DNA of 64,000 nt from an uncultured Flavihumibacter sp. (GTDB lineage: Bacteria; Bacteroidota; Bacteroidia; Chitinophagales; Chitinophagaceae). Numbering within the stretch: the first letter of the stretch is position 1; each line of letters starts with the position of its first letter. The stretch spans positions 3,560 to 67,559 of the forward strand of contig CAMLRX010000002.1 in NCBI GenBank assembly GCA_946482545.1, written 5' to 3'. Shown here in pieces: positions 24,121 through 31,465 of the stretch. Made by a program: the position numbers and the translations under genes. Below the pieces are notes generated by a model. It was not told where the DNA came from. It was given only the letters and a program-made list of their open reading frames with translations, and searched no databases.

Positions 24121-25617
24121 TTACAGCGGCTTATCCCGCACAATTTTGTTTTCCCTGTTGGCCATCTCCCAGGCGGTGTAAAACACCAGGCGGGCACGTT
24201 TTTCCATCAGGGGGTAATTTATTTTATCAGGCGTATCACCGGGACGGTGGTAATCGGCATGCACGCCGTTGAAGTAAAAGATCACGGGTACACCTTTCAC
24301 TGCGAAATTATAGTGGTCGCTCCTATAGTAGAAGCGGTTGGGATCGTTGGGATCATTGTATTTGTAATCCAGCTTCATTTTCACGAACTGCTTATTGGCG
24401 GCTTCGCTTACGGGGCGCAGATCGGAACTGAGTTTATCGTCGCCGATCACGTAAACATAATTGCCGGAGTCGGCACTTTTCTGGTATTCAAAACCTACCC
24501 TTCCGATCATGTCGATGTTGAGGTCGGCAACTGTATTTTCGAGTGGAAATATGGGGTGGTTAGAATAGTAGGCGGAGCCCCAAAGTCCTTTCTCTTCACC
24601 TGAAACCGTCATGAAAACGATGGACCTGCGTGGTCCTTTCCCGGCGGCTTTTGCTTTGGCGAATGCTTCTGCCATTTCGAGGATGGACACAGTTCCGGAG
24701 CCGTCGTCGTCTGCGCCTGCGTTGATGACGCCATTTTCAATGCCGATATGGTCGTAGTGGGCGGTCACGAAAAGGTATTCGTCTTTTTTATCGGTTCCTT
24801 CCACCACACCGAGTACGTTGGTGCTTTCAAGTTGGGTGAATGATTTGCTGAACGCGAGTTTTACTTCAGCGGGATAGGTTTTGGAGGGAATGGTATTGGC
24901 TTTCGCCTGGTTCCAGTCGGCACCCATCAGCTTGGCCGCCACCTGCTCGGAGATGGAGAACACATTCGGCGTTACACTTCTTTTGTATTGGTTCAGGCTC
25001 ATTGCCCCATGTTGTGCGGCGATGCCCTGTTCGCGGGGAAACCCGCCCTGTACCAGCAATACTGCGGCCGCACCCTTACGGATAAGCGCGTTGATAACCC
25101 TGGCGTAGTTGGCGTTGCGGGAATTGGCTGCTGCGGAAAGTCCGTTTACCAGTACCAGTTTCCCGGTTACTTCCAGGTTTTTATAATCATTTCCGCCGCC
25201 CACCATGGCGGTATCTTTCACATATACGAACTCACTGAAGTATTGTGTGGCGGTATGGCTCTGGCCGAGGTTGAGTGTGAAGTCCTGGTCCAGTTTCAGC
25301 GCTGTGCCGTTCACCAGCATTTCCGCAGCATCAAACTTGTCTTCATACACGGGGAATGCTTGCTGGTAGCTGCTTCCGTTACCGGGTTTCAGTCCCTGGG
25401 ATTTAAAGTAATCTTCAATATACGCAGCGGCTTTTCTTTGTCCTTCTTTTGCGGTTTCGCGGCCTTCCATTTCGGGACCGGCAACGATATAGAGGTGTTT
25501 TTTCAGGTCAGCAGCGGTGATGGTCTTGCCGAATTTATCGGCTCCTTTCAACGTGTTTTTTTGGGCCATGGTGGGAACGGCACCCATCAATGCCATGGCA
25601 AAGAGCAGTTTTCGCAT
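24121..25617 (-). CDS. Secreted M28 family metallopeptidase with PA domain
   Basis: 498 residues with a signal peptide (about 1-18, ending TMAQ). A protease-associated (PA) insert occupies roughly residues 120-260. The zinc-peptidase core has HYDHIG (His ligand), DDDGSGTVSILEMA (bridging Asp), SGEEKGLWGS (catalytic Glu and Glu ligand), IDMIGR (Asp ligand) and the final His in FNGVHADYHRPGDT. All metal ligands of a co-catalytic aminopeptidase are present. It probably releases N-terminal amino acids from peptides in the periplasm or outside the cell. The C-terminus has no T9SS sorting domain. It is followed by a strong terminator. Confidence 0.92.
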   Translation of the reverse strand: MRKLLFAMALMGAVPTMAQKNTLKGADKFGKTITAADLKKHLYIVAGPEMEGRETAKEGQRKAAAYIEDYFKSQGLKPGNGSSYQQAFPVYEDKFDAAEMLVNGTALKLDQDFTLNLGQSHTATQYFSEFVYVKDTAMVGGGNDYKNLEVTGKLVLVNGLSAAANSRNANYARVINALIRKGAAAVLLVQGGFPREQGIAAQHGAMSLNQYKRSVTPNVFSISEQVAAKLMGADWNQAKANTIPSKTYPAEVKLAFSKSFTQLESTNVLGVVEGTDKKDEYLFVTAHYDHIGIENGVINAGADDDGSGTVSILEMAEAFAKAKAAGKGPRRSIVFMTVSGEEKGLWGSAYYSNHPIFPLENTVADLNIDMIGRVGFEYQKSADSGNYVYVIGDDKLSSDLRPVSEAANKQFVKMKLDYKYNDPNDPNRFYYRSDHYNFAVKGVPVIFYFNGVHADYHRPGDTPDKINYPLMEKRARLVFYTAWEMANRENKIVRDKPL

Positions 25618-25652
25618 ATATAATTGTTGGTGTTTTCCGGAGAGAATGGTTG

Positions 25653-26105
25653 TTAGCAGGAAATTTTGTTCACGCGTTTTTCATGTCTGCCACCTTCAAA
25701 TTCAGTGTGCAGAAAAGTATCCACGATTTGTTTGGCCAGATCGGTGGAAATGAACCGTGCCGGGATACAGATGATGTTGGCGTTGTTGTGTTTCCTGGCC
25801 AGGCTCGCGAGTTCTTCCTGCCAGGCGATGGCGGCCCGGATGCCCTGGTGTTTGTTGGCGGTAATGGCTACCCCGTTCGCACTGCCACATACCAGTACAC
25901 CGCAGCCCGATTCGCCCGATTCCACACTAAGGGAAGTGGGGTGCGCGAAGTCTGGATAATCCGCGGAATCAGGACTGTTAGTACCGAAGTTTTTTACGGT
26001 ATATCCTTTCTCCCGGAGATAAGCCAGCAGCATTTCCTTGTATTCATAACCGGCATGGTCGGCACCGATAGCGATAGGCAACGAAAGATCGAACGAAGTA
26101 TTCAT
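25653..26105 (-). CDS. rpiB: Ribose 5-phosphate isomerase B
   Basis: 150 residues, normal for RpiB. Key motifs are the N-terminal IAIGADHAGYEYKE (Asp and His of the active site), the phosphate-binding GVLVCGSANGVAITANKHQGIRAA segment with the catalytic Cys, and ARFIS with the later Arg. It interconverts ribose 5-phosphate and ribulose 5-phosphate in the pentose phosphate pathway. It lies between tatC (44 bp upstream) and the M28 peptidase gene (35 bp downstream) on the same strand, so the three may share a transcript; no function links them. Allose 6-phosphate isomerase activity is possible for this family. Confidence 0.93.
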   Translation of the reverse strand: MNTSFDLSLPIAIGADHAGYEYKEMLLAYLREKGYTVKNFGTNSPDSADYPDFAHPTSLSVESGESGCGVLVCGSANGVAITANKHQGIRAAIAWQEELASLARKHNNANIICIPARFISTDLAKQIVDTFLHTEFEGGRHEKRVNKISC

Positions 26106-26149
26106 GATAAATTAAGATTACAGGACGTGAAGTTAACTAATAATCACGA

Positions 26150-26992
26150 TCAACTCCATTCCTTGTCTTTCTTCTCCTGGTCGCGTACTACCCGCGCGGA
26201 GATGCTGATACTGATTTCATAAAGAATCCAGAGGGGGATGGTCACGATCAGTTGGCTCACCACATCGGGTGGTGTAATCACTGCGGCGATGATCAGTATG
26301 ATCACCACGGCATACTTGCGGGATGCACGGAGGAATGTTGGCGTTACAATACCTACTCTTGAAAGGAAAAGCACTGCCAGCGGGAGCTGAAAAACCACAC
26401 CGGTACCCAAAACGAGCTGGGTGATGTTCTCAATATAATCGGAGATGCGGAAACTGTTCTCGATCAACGGGCTGAGGGTGAAGCTGGCAAAGAAATTTAC
26501 CGTGTATGGAGCCAGCAGGAAATAACCGAAACCCACGCCCAGGAAGAAAAGCATAGACACCCAGAAGATCATGCCCCGCGTCTTTTTCTTTTCTTTTGGC
26601 GTGAGGGCCGGGCCCACAAAGCGCCAGAATTCCCAGAAAACATAAGGGAACGCGATGATAAACCCCGTTACAAAAGCAATGGTGAAACTCATCATGAACT
26701 GGGAACTCATTTCGGTGCTGATGAGTTTCAGTTTGATGTCTTCCATACACATGGCATCCCCCATACCCACTTTGTGACTGAAATCACAGATCAGTTTATA
26801 GGTGATAAAATCGTTGTGGGCAGGGCCCAGGATGATATCATTGAAGAAGAAATCAATATTCGCGAACACGACGATCGCGCCTACCAGTACAGCCGCCAAT
26901 GAACGCACCACGTGCCAGCGCAGCGCTTCAAGATGGTCCACGAACGACATTTCCGCCTGGTCATCACTCCTGTTGAACAATTTCTTTACCAT
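26150..26992 (-). CDS. tatC: Twin-arginine translocase subunit TatC
   Basis: 280 residues from ATG 26992, chosen because homologues start near MSFVDHLEALRWHV and a longer frame runs through the promoter. The sequence has the conserved FVDHLEALRWHVVRS N-terminus, six hydrophobic segments, the FPYVFWEFWRFVGPALTPKEKK signature in the first cytoplasmic loop, and the late VVIILIIAAVITPPDVVSQL segment typical of TatC. TatC recognises twin-arginine signal peptides and, with TatA, moves folded proteins across the inner membrane. No tatA is adjacent. It is divergent from the MBL hydrolase gene with 93 bp between start codons. Confidence 0.95.
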   Translation of the reverse strand: MVKKLFNRSDDQAEMSFVDHLEALRWHVVRSLAAVLVGAIVVFANIDFFFNDIILGPAHNDFITYKLICDFSHKVGMGDAMCMEDIKLKLISTEMSSQFMMSFTIAFVTGFIIAFPYVFWEFWRFVGPALTPKEKKKTRGMIFWVSMLFFLGVGFGYFLLAPYTVNFFASFTLSPLIENSFRISDYIENITQLVLGTGVVFQLPLAVLFLSRVGIVTPTFLRASRKYAVVIILIIAAVITPPDVVSQLIVTIPLWILYEISISISARVVRDQEKKDKEWS

Positions 26993-27013
26993 ATCAGATG
27001 CATGAAAGCGGGG

Positions 27014-27021
27014 CAAAAATA
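27014..27021 (-). promoter_or_regulatory. -7 promoter element of tatC
   Basis: TATTTTTG on the minus strand matches TAnnTTTG, 21 nt before the ATG at 26992. Confidence 0.5.
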
Positions 27022-27085
27022 ACCCATAAACCCATTGCCCGAAGAATTATTAAAACGAATACCAACTGTTTTATATATTTATTTT

Positions 27086-27757
27086 ATGATTTCCAGGCTG
27101 CCCCTCACTATTTCCAACGCATACCTTATTCAATGCGAGCAACCGATATTGGTGGATACGGGATTGCCTGGTGATTTTCAACTCCTGTTGCGCCGCCTGG
27201 AAAAAGAAGGACTCACGCTTCATGAACTTGCAATGATCGTGCATACACACGCCCACGCCGACCATGTGGGTTCCACCCACGCCATCAAGGAAAAAGCGGA
27301 CATTCCCACCATCATTCATACCAACGACCTTCAATGGATCGAAAAGGGCGCAAACGCCCCCGCCGGCGCGAAAGGACTTACGGGTTTAATAGGCTCCTGG
27401 TTTTTGGCCCGCCGTTTTACACCTTTCTCTACCGAAATCATCTTTGAAGGGGAGATGGACCTGAACCCGTTCGGCGCTCCTGCAAAACTCATTCACACCC
27501 CCGGGCATACGCTCGGCTCAGCCTCTATTGTGTTTGAGAATGGAGAAGCCATCATAGGGGACCTGCTCAGTGGCGGCCATTTCGGCGGCTACATCCAACC
27601 TTCCAAACCCCGGTTCCCCTACCTGTACCGGGATAAGAAAAATATTCTGATGAACGTACAACGTTTGCTGGACTGGGGCATCCAGCGTTTTCATGTGGGA
27701 CACGGCGGTCCTTTAAAAAGAGATGATGTGGCAAAATGGCTTCAGCAGCGGAAATAA
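27086..27757 (+). CDS. MBL-fold metallo-hydrolase
   Basis: 223 residues from ATG 27086. The zinc-binding motif is HTHAHADHVGS (HxHxDH), followed by a third His in HTPGHTLGSAS, the bridging Asp in IGDLLSGG and a final His in HVGHGGP. All ligands of a two-metal site are present. The small size and the lack of an extra domain match the large glyoxalase II-like group, but the substrate cannot be assigned (hydroxyacylglutathione, lactone or other). The gene is convergent with an aldehyde dehydrogenase gene, with only 8 bp between stop codons. An earlier in-frame ATG would add a leader unlike homologues. Confidence 0.85.
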   Translation: MISRLPLTISNAYLIQCEQPILVDTGLPGDFQLLLRRLEKEGLTLHELAMIVHTHAHADHVGSTHAIKEKADIPTIIHTNDLQWIEKGANAPAGAKGLTGLIGSWFLARRFTPFSTEIIFEGEMDLNPFGAPAKLIHTPGHTLGSASIVFENGEAIIGDLLSGGHFGGYIQPSKPRFPYLYRDKKNILMNVQRLLDWGIQRFHVGHGGPLKRDDVAKWLQQRK

Positions 27758-27765
27758 ACCGCTGT

Positions 27766-29142
27766 TCATTTTAAAAATTTCCGCAACCATTTTAGTCTGT
27801 TCCCGAATGGGGGATATTTGAGAGAAGGATCGAACCAAACCGGTGTTTGCATCACCGCCTTTCGATGCGTAAAGGTATTGAAGCCGTGAACGCCATGGTA
27901 AGCGCCGATGCCGCTGTTCCTGATGCCGCCGAAAGGAAGCCGCGGATTCATCAGGTGATAGGCTACATTATTGATGCAGCCGCCGCCGAAAGGAAATGCT
28001 TTCATTAATTTTTCCGCATAGCCGGTATTGTTCGTAAACACATACATGGCCAGCGGTGAAGGATGGCGTGAAAGGTGTTGGAAAAGTTCCTCCTCCGAGG
28101 CATACGTGAGGACCGGCAATACCGGACCAAAAATCTCTTCCTCCATGATGCGTGCTCCGGGAGCGATATCCACCATGATGGTGGGTTCAATGTACAAATC
28201 CTCTTTATTCGTTCTTCCTCCGAAAAATATTCTTCCTTCCTCAAGATAACTGCACAGCCTGGAAAACTGCCTTTCGTTAATGATGCGCGCATAGTCCGGA
28301 GAAAGCGCCGGGTCCGGCCCATAGAAGGAAAGGATGCATTTTTTCATTTCTTCCAGCAACTGCTGCGCGATGCTTTCGTGCGCCAATACATAATCCGGGG
28401 CCACACACATCTGACCTGCATTGGAAAACTTAGGGGCACATATTCGTTTAGCCGTAACCGGTATATCCGCGTCCTGCGCCACCACCACCGGGCTTTTACC
28501 CCCAAGTTCAAGGGTAACGGGCATCAATTGCCGGGCTGCCATTTCATATATTTTCTTTCCAATGGTGGTTCCTCCAGTGAAAAAAACATGGTCGAAACGG
28601 AAATTCATCAGTTCTCCTACCGTTTTTTCACCCTCTCCCTCCACGACTTTTATACATGCCGGAGAAAAATATTTAACGATCATTTCCGCCATCAGCGCTG
28701 AAGAAGCGGATGCTACCTCTGAAGGTTTCAACACCACGCAGTTGCCTGCACCAATGGCATTTATCATGGGCAGCAGGCTGAGCATGAATGGATAGTTCCA
28801 TGGACCAATCACCAATATGACGCCGAGTGGTTCCTTATATATACGGTTTGTTGACGGGAAGTTGAGGAAATTGGTGCCCGGTTTATCGGGTCGCATCCAT
28901 TTGCGGAGATTTTTCAACGTAAAACGAATTTCCGCTTTTAGCATACCCGTTTCCGTAATATAAGATTCTGTTAAAGGTTTCCTCAAATCGGCATACAGCG
29001 CGGCAGCAATTTTTTCTTCGTATTCCTCCAGCGCTTTGTACATTATTTTCAACTGTGTTTGCCGCCAGGAGTATGAGCTTGTTTCGCCGGTTTCGAAGAA
29101 ACGGCGCATGGCAATCAGTTCGTTGTGCAAAGTTTCCACCAT
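27766..29142 (-). CDS. Aldehyde dehydrogenase family protein (class 3 type)
   Basis: 458 residues, short like class 3 fatty-aldehyde dehydrogenases. The catalytic Glu lies in LELGGKSPVVV and the nucleophilic Cys in NAGQMCVAPDYVL. The cofactor-binding segment is GPWNYPFMLSLLP, with FTGGTTIGKKI for the nicotinamide side. The C-terminal KYPPFGNRLKWLRKFL tail is typical of this subclass. It oxidises aldehydes to acids with NAD(P). It has no C-terminal membrane anchor, so it is likely cytoplasmic. It is divergent from tadA with only 46 bp between starts and convergent with the MBL hydrolase. Confidence 0.93.
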   Translation of the reverse strand: MVETLHNELIAMRRFFETGETSSYSWRQTQLKIMYKALEEYEEKIAAALYADLRKPLTESYITETGMLKAEIRFTLKNLRKWMRPDKPGTNFLNFPSTNRIYKEPLGVILVIGPWNYPFMLSLLPMINAIGAGNCVVLKPSEVASASSALMAEMIVKYFSPACIKVVEGEGEKTVGELMNFRFDHVFFTGGTTIGKKIYEMAARQLMPVTLELGGKSPVVVAQDADIPVTAKRICAPKFSNAGQMCVAPDYVLAHESIAQQLLEEMKKCILSFYGPDPALSPDYARIINERQFSRLCSYLEEGRIFFGGRTNKEDLYIEPTIMVDIAPGARIMEEEIFGPVLPVLTYASEEELFQHLSRHPSPLAMYVFTNNTGYAEKLMKAFPFGGGCINNVAYHLMNPRLPFGGIRNSGIGAYHGVHGFNTFTHRKAVMQTPVWFDPSLKYPPFGNRLKWLRKFLK

Positions 29143-29188
29143 TCCATCAAGTTACAGAAAACCGTGCGCAATCAGTAATTTGCGGTCG

Positions 29189-29626
29189 ATGAACGACGAA
29201 TACTTCATGAATCTTGCGCTGAAACAGGCCCAAATAGCTTTTGAAGAAGGGGAGGTGCCTGTGGGCGCCATCGTGGTAACGCAGGGCAAAGTGATCGCGC
29301 GCGGGTACAACCAAACCGAGAAGCTGAAGGACCCTACGGCCCATGCGGAGATGATCGCGCTCACCTCTGCTTTTAATCTGTTGGGCGCAAAGTACCTGCC
29401 CGACGCCACACTTTATGTAACCGTAGAACCCTGCCTGATGTGCGCCGGTGCCATCTATTGGAGCAAACTCAGCAGGATCGTGTGGGGCGCCGACGATGAA
29501 AAGAATGGTCATAGAAGAATCACTGGTACCAATACTGCATTTCATCCAAAGGCAACAGTTACTACGGGAGTATTAGCAGACGAATGCGCTTCACTCATGA
29601 AAACATTCTTCAAAGAACGCCGCTGA
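29189..29626 (+). CDS. tadA: tRNA-specific adenosine deaminase
   Basis: 145 residues from ATG 29189; the longer upstream frame overlaps the divergent aldehyde dehydrogenase. Zinc ligands and catalytic Glu are in DPTAHAEMIAL (HAE) and in PCLMCAGAIYWS (PCxxC). The C-terminal part has the usual LLGAKYLPDATLYVTVEPCL and the tRNA-contact tail. TadA converts A34 to inosine in tRNA-Arg(ACG), an essential step for reading CGN codons. The start lies 6 nt after a GTAATTTG sequence that resembles the -7 element, giving a very short leader. Confidence 0.93.
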   Translation: MNDEYFMNLALKQAQIAFEEGEVPVGAIVVTQGKVIARGYNQTEKLKDPTAHAEMIALTSAFNLLGAKYLPDATLYVTVEPCLMCAGAIYWSKLSRIVWGADDEKNGHRRITGTNTAFHPKATVTTGVLADECASLMKTFFKERR

Positions 29627-29645
29627 ATGGGATGGAACCAGAAAA

Positions 29646-29700
29646 TTTCAGTTGTTCAGGTGTTTGGGTAATTTCGCGCCCTTCTGTTAAACAACTGAAA
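29646..29700 (+). promoter_or_regulatory. Inverted repeat flanking a probable promoter
   Basis: TTTCAGTTGTT (29646-29656) and its exact reverse complement (29690-29700) enclose 33 bp that contain TAATTTCG (29669-29676), one mismatch from the -7 consensus. The following gene starts at 29768. Either a looping operator or a stem in the leader is possible. Confidence 0.35.
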
Positions 29701-29767
29701 ATCAGCCCGAGAACTGGCACTTTGTTTGGCCTTTAGTCTTTATTGTTTCACTTTTAAATGCTGAACG

Positions 29768-30397
29768 ATGAGAAAAATCTATGTGACTTTCCTGCTGCTT
29801 GTGGTAATGGCAACCGGCGTTTATGCCCAGGTAATGGCGGTTGAATCTGTAAACAAATTCCAGGGCACCGATCGCCCTACTTACACCATTGAAGTCCCTT
29901 ATGCGCCCGATGTAACCGAAAAGGCCCTGCGTAAATACCTTTCAGATGCTACTTCTTCAAAAGGGGCTTCTAAGCGTGGTGTACTCACTTATTCAGGTGT
30001 GAACCTGCCCGTTATTTCCGGTGAGAAAATGGACATATACGGCACTGTTGAACGCAAGAGCCGAAGGGAAAAGGACAAATCTGTGGTAAGATTATACGTT
30101 TCCAAAGGGTATGATAATTTCATTTCATCGAATAGTGAGGCCGGTATTGCATCTGGCACTGTCCGTTTTCTGAATGCATTCCCGCCTGAAGCTGAAGTCG
30201 CCAATAAACAAAAACTGGCCGAAGAAGAAGCGGCAAGAATCAGAAAAGAAGAGAAAGCCGCCCGCAAAAGGGAGAAAAAGATCCGCAAAATGGAACGTCA
30301 ACTTGAAAAAACAAAGGACCTTAATACGGAAAAAAGATTGCGCCTGGAGAAACGAAGGGCCGAGCTACTGGAGATAAAGAACCGTTTGGTAAATTAA
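29768..30397 (+). CDS. Exported protein with charged coiled-coil tail, unknown function
   Basis: 209 residues. A signal peptide (about 1-20, ending GVYAQ) precedes a globular domain of about 115 residues (PTYTIEVPYAPDVTEKALRK..., YGTVERKSRREKDKSVVRLYVSKGYDNF). The last 65 residues are highly charged and helical (KQKLAEEEAARIRKEEKAA to RAELLEIKNRL), predicted as coiled coil. The globular part resembles small periplasmic proteins of Bacteroidota, but I cannot name the family. It stands alone between tadA and the superoxide dismutase gene, with an inverted repeat around its likely promoter. Confidence 0.65.
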   Translation: MRKIYVTFLLLVVMATGVYAQVMAVESVNKFQGTDRPTYTIEVPYAPDVTEKALRKYLSDATSSKGASKRGVLTYSGVNLPVISGEKMDIYGTVERKSRREKDKSVVRLYVSKGYDNFISSNSEAGIASGTVRFLNAFPPEAEVANKQKLAEEEAARIRKEEKAARKREKKIRKMERQLEKTKDLNTEKRLRLEKRRAELLEIKNRLVN

Positions 30398-30431
30398 CGG
30401 AATGGTAGTTGTCCGTTCCCCTCATCTCCCT

Positions 30432-30439
30432 TAAATTTG
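30432..30439 (+). promoter_or_regulatory. -7 promoter element of the superoxide dismutase gene
   Basis: TAAATTTG, exact match to TAnnTTTG, 42 nt before the ATG at 30482. Confidence 0.55.
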
Positions 30440-30481
30440 TAAGGAGTTCAATATTTTATTCATATTAAAAATCATAATGTT

Positions 30482-31081
30482 ATGGCTTTTACACTTCCTG
30501 CACTCCCCTACGCGCACGAGGCGCTGGAACCGCATATTGACACCACCACCATGCAGATCCACCATGGCAAGCACCACCAGGCTTATGTAGATAACCTGAA
30601 CAAGGCCATTGCCGGTACCGATCACGAGAACAAATCGCTGGAAGAACTGGTGGCCGCTGCCGGATCCATCAGCCCTGCCGTACGCAACAACGGAGGTGGC
30701 CACTGGAACCATACTTTCTTCTGGGAAAGCCTCGCCCCCAATGCTGGCGGCGCCCCCACAGGCGAACTGGCCAAAGCCATCGACGCCGCTTTCGGTAGCT
30801 TCGACATCTTCAAAGAGAAATTCGCCAACGCCGGCATGACCCGCTTCGGAAGCGGCTGGGCATGGCTCATCGTGAAAGACGGTAAACTCGAAGTATCCTC
30901 CACCCCCAACCAGGACAATCCCCTGATGGACGTGGCTGAAGTAAAAGGCACCCCCATCCTCGGCGTGGATGTATGGGAGCACGCGTATTACCTGAAGTAC
31001 CAGAACAAAAGAGCGGATTACCTCGCGGCTTTTTGGAATGTGGTGGATTGGAATAAAGTGAGTGAGCGTTTCGGGAAGTAA
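30482..31081 (+). CDS. Superoxide dismutase, Fe/Mn type
   Basis: 199 residues with no signal peptide, so cytoplasmic. The metal ligands are His27 region ([17 protein letters not shown]), the second His in HWNHTFFW, and Asp and His in [15 protein letters not shown]. The outer-sphere segment [16 protein letters not shown] is also typical. It converts superoxide to oxygen and hydrogen peroxide. Fe and Mn forms, or a cambialistic enzyme as in Bacteroides, cannot be told apart by eye. It has its own promoter, and a terminator-like hairpin lies 164 bp downstream after a repeat. Confidence 0.95.
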   Translation: MAFTLPALPYAHEALEPHIDTTTMQIHHGKHHQAYVDNLNKAIAGTDHENKSLEELVAAAGSISPAVRNNGGGHWNHTFFWESLAPNAGGAPTGELAKAIDAAFGSFDIFKEKFANAGMTRFGSGWAWLIVKDGKLEVSSTPNQDNPLMDVAEVKGTPILGVDVWEHAYYLKYQNKRADYLAAFWNVVDWNKVSERFGK

Positions 31082-31097
31082 GTAGTTCATGGCTTTT

Positions 31098-31186
31098 TCA
31101 CGCAATTGCTTTGTGCTGCGCACTTCGCAACGCAAAGGGGCAAGGACGTACTGCTTCGTTCCCCGCAGGGCGATTGAGTAATAGAC
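31098..31186 (-). repeat. Dispersed repeat, inverted copy
   Basis: Read on the minus strand it begins CTGCGGGGAACGAAGCA, passes through CGTCCTTGCCCCTTTGCG and ends CAATTGCGTGAAA, combining both repeat types seen elsewhere in the window. Confidence 0.6.
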
Positions 31187-31245
31187 TCTCCTTAAATAGC
31201 GGCAAGACCTGCATGAGTGCGTGAATGCTAAGATTAGATTCAACT

Positions 31246-31276
31246 AAAATGGCGCATCTTTATGGTGCGCCATTTT
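31246..31276. terminator. Intrinsic terminator, bidirectional
   Basis: Arms AAAATGGCGCA / TGCGCCATTTT with a 9-nt loop and flanking A/T bases. It lies between the convergent superoxide dismutase and mutL genes. Confidence 0.7.
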
Positions 31277-31369
31277 TGATAAAATATTTACGGATACGAG
31301 AATTATGCCTACCTCAAAAAAGAAAATCAACCTGTTTACATATTAAACCGGGCGGCAAATCATCATCAA

Positions 31370-31465
31370 CCCTTTGCGTTCCTAAAACAACCCCAGCACA
31401 TCAGGTTCTCCTTGCGTCCTTGCACCCTTGCGTCCTTGCGTGAAATATAAATCACCTTTGCGTCA
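31370..31465 (+). repeat. Dispersed repeat (CTTGCGTCCTTGCGTGAAA type)
   Basis: Contains CCTTTGCGTTCCTAAAAC, two CCTTGCGTCCTTG-like units and CTTGCGTGAAATATA. The CCCCAG...CATCA segment also appears in the copy at 16871-16992. Confidence 0.6.

Larger units (their letters stand above)
31082..31465. other. Intergenic region filled with repeats and a terminator
   Basis: 384 bp between the convergent superoxide dismutase and mutL genes. It contains an inverted copy of the CTGCGAGGAACGAAGCA element (31098-31186), an intrinsic terminator (31246-31276) and a CTTGCGTCCTTGCGTGAAA element (31370-31465) that reaches the mutL stop codon. No credible gene is seen. Confidence 0.6.
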
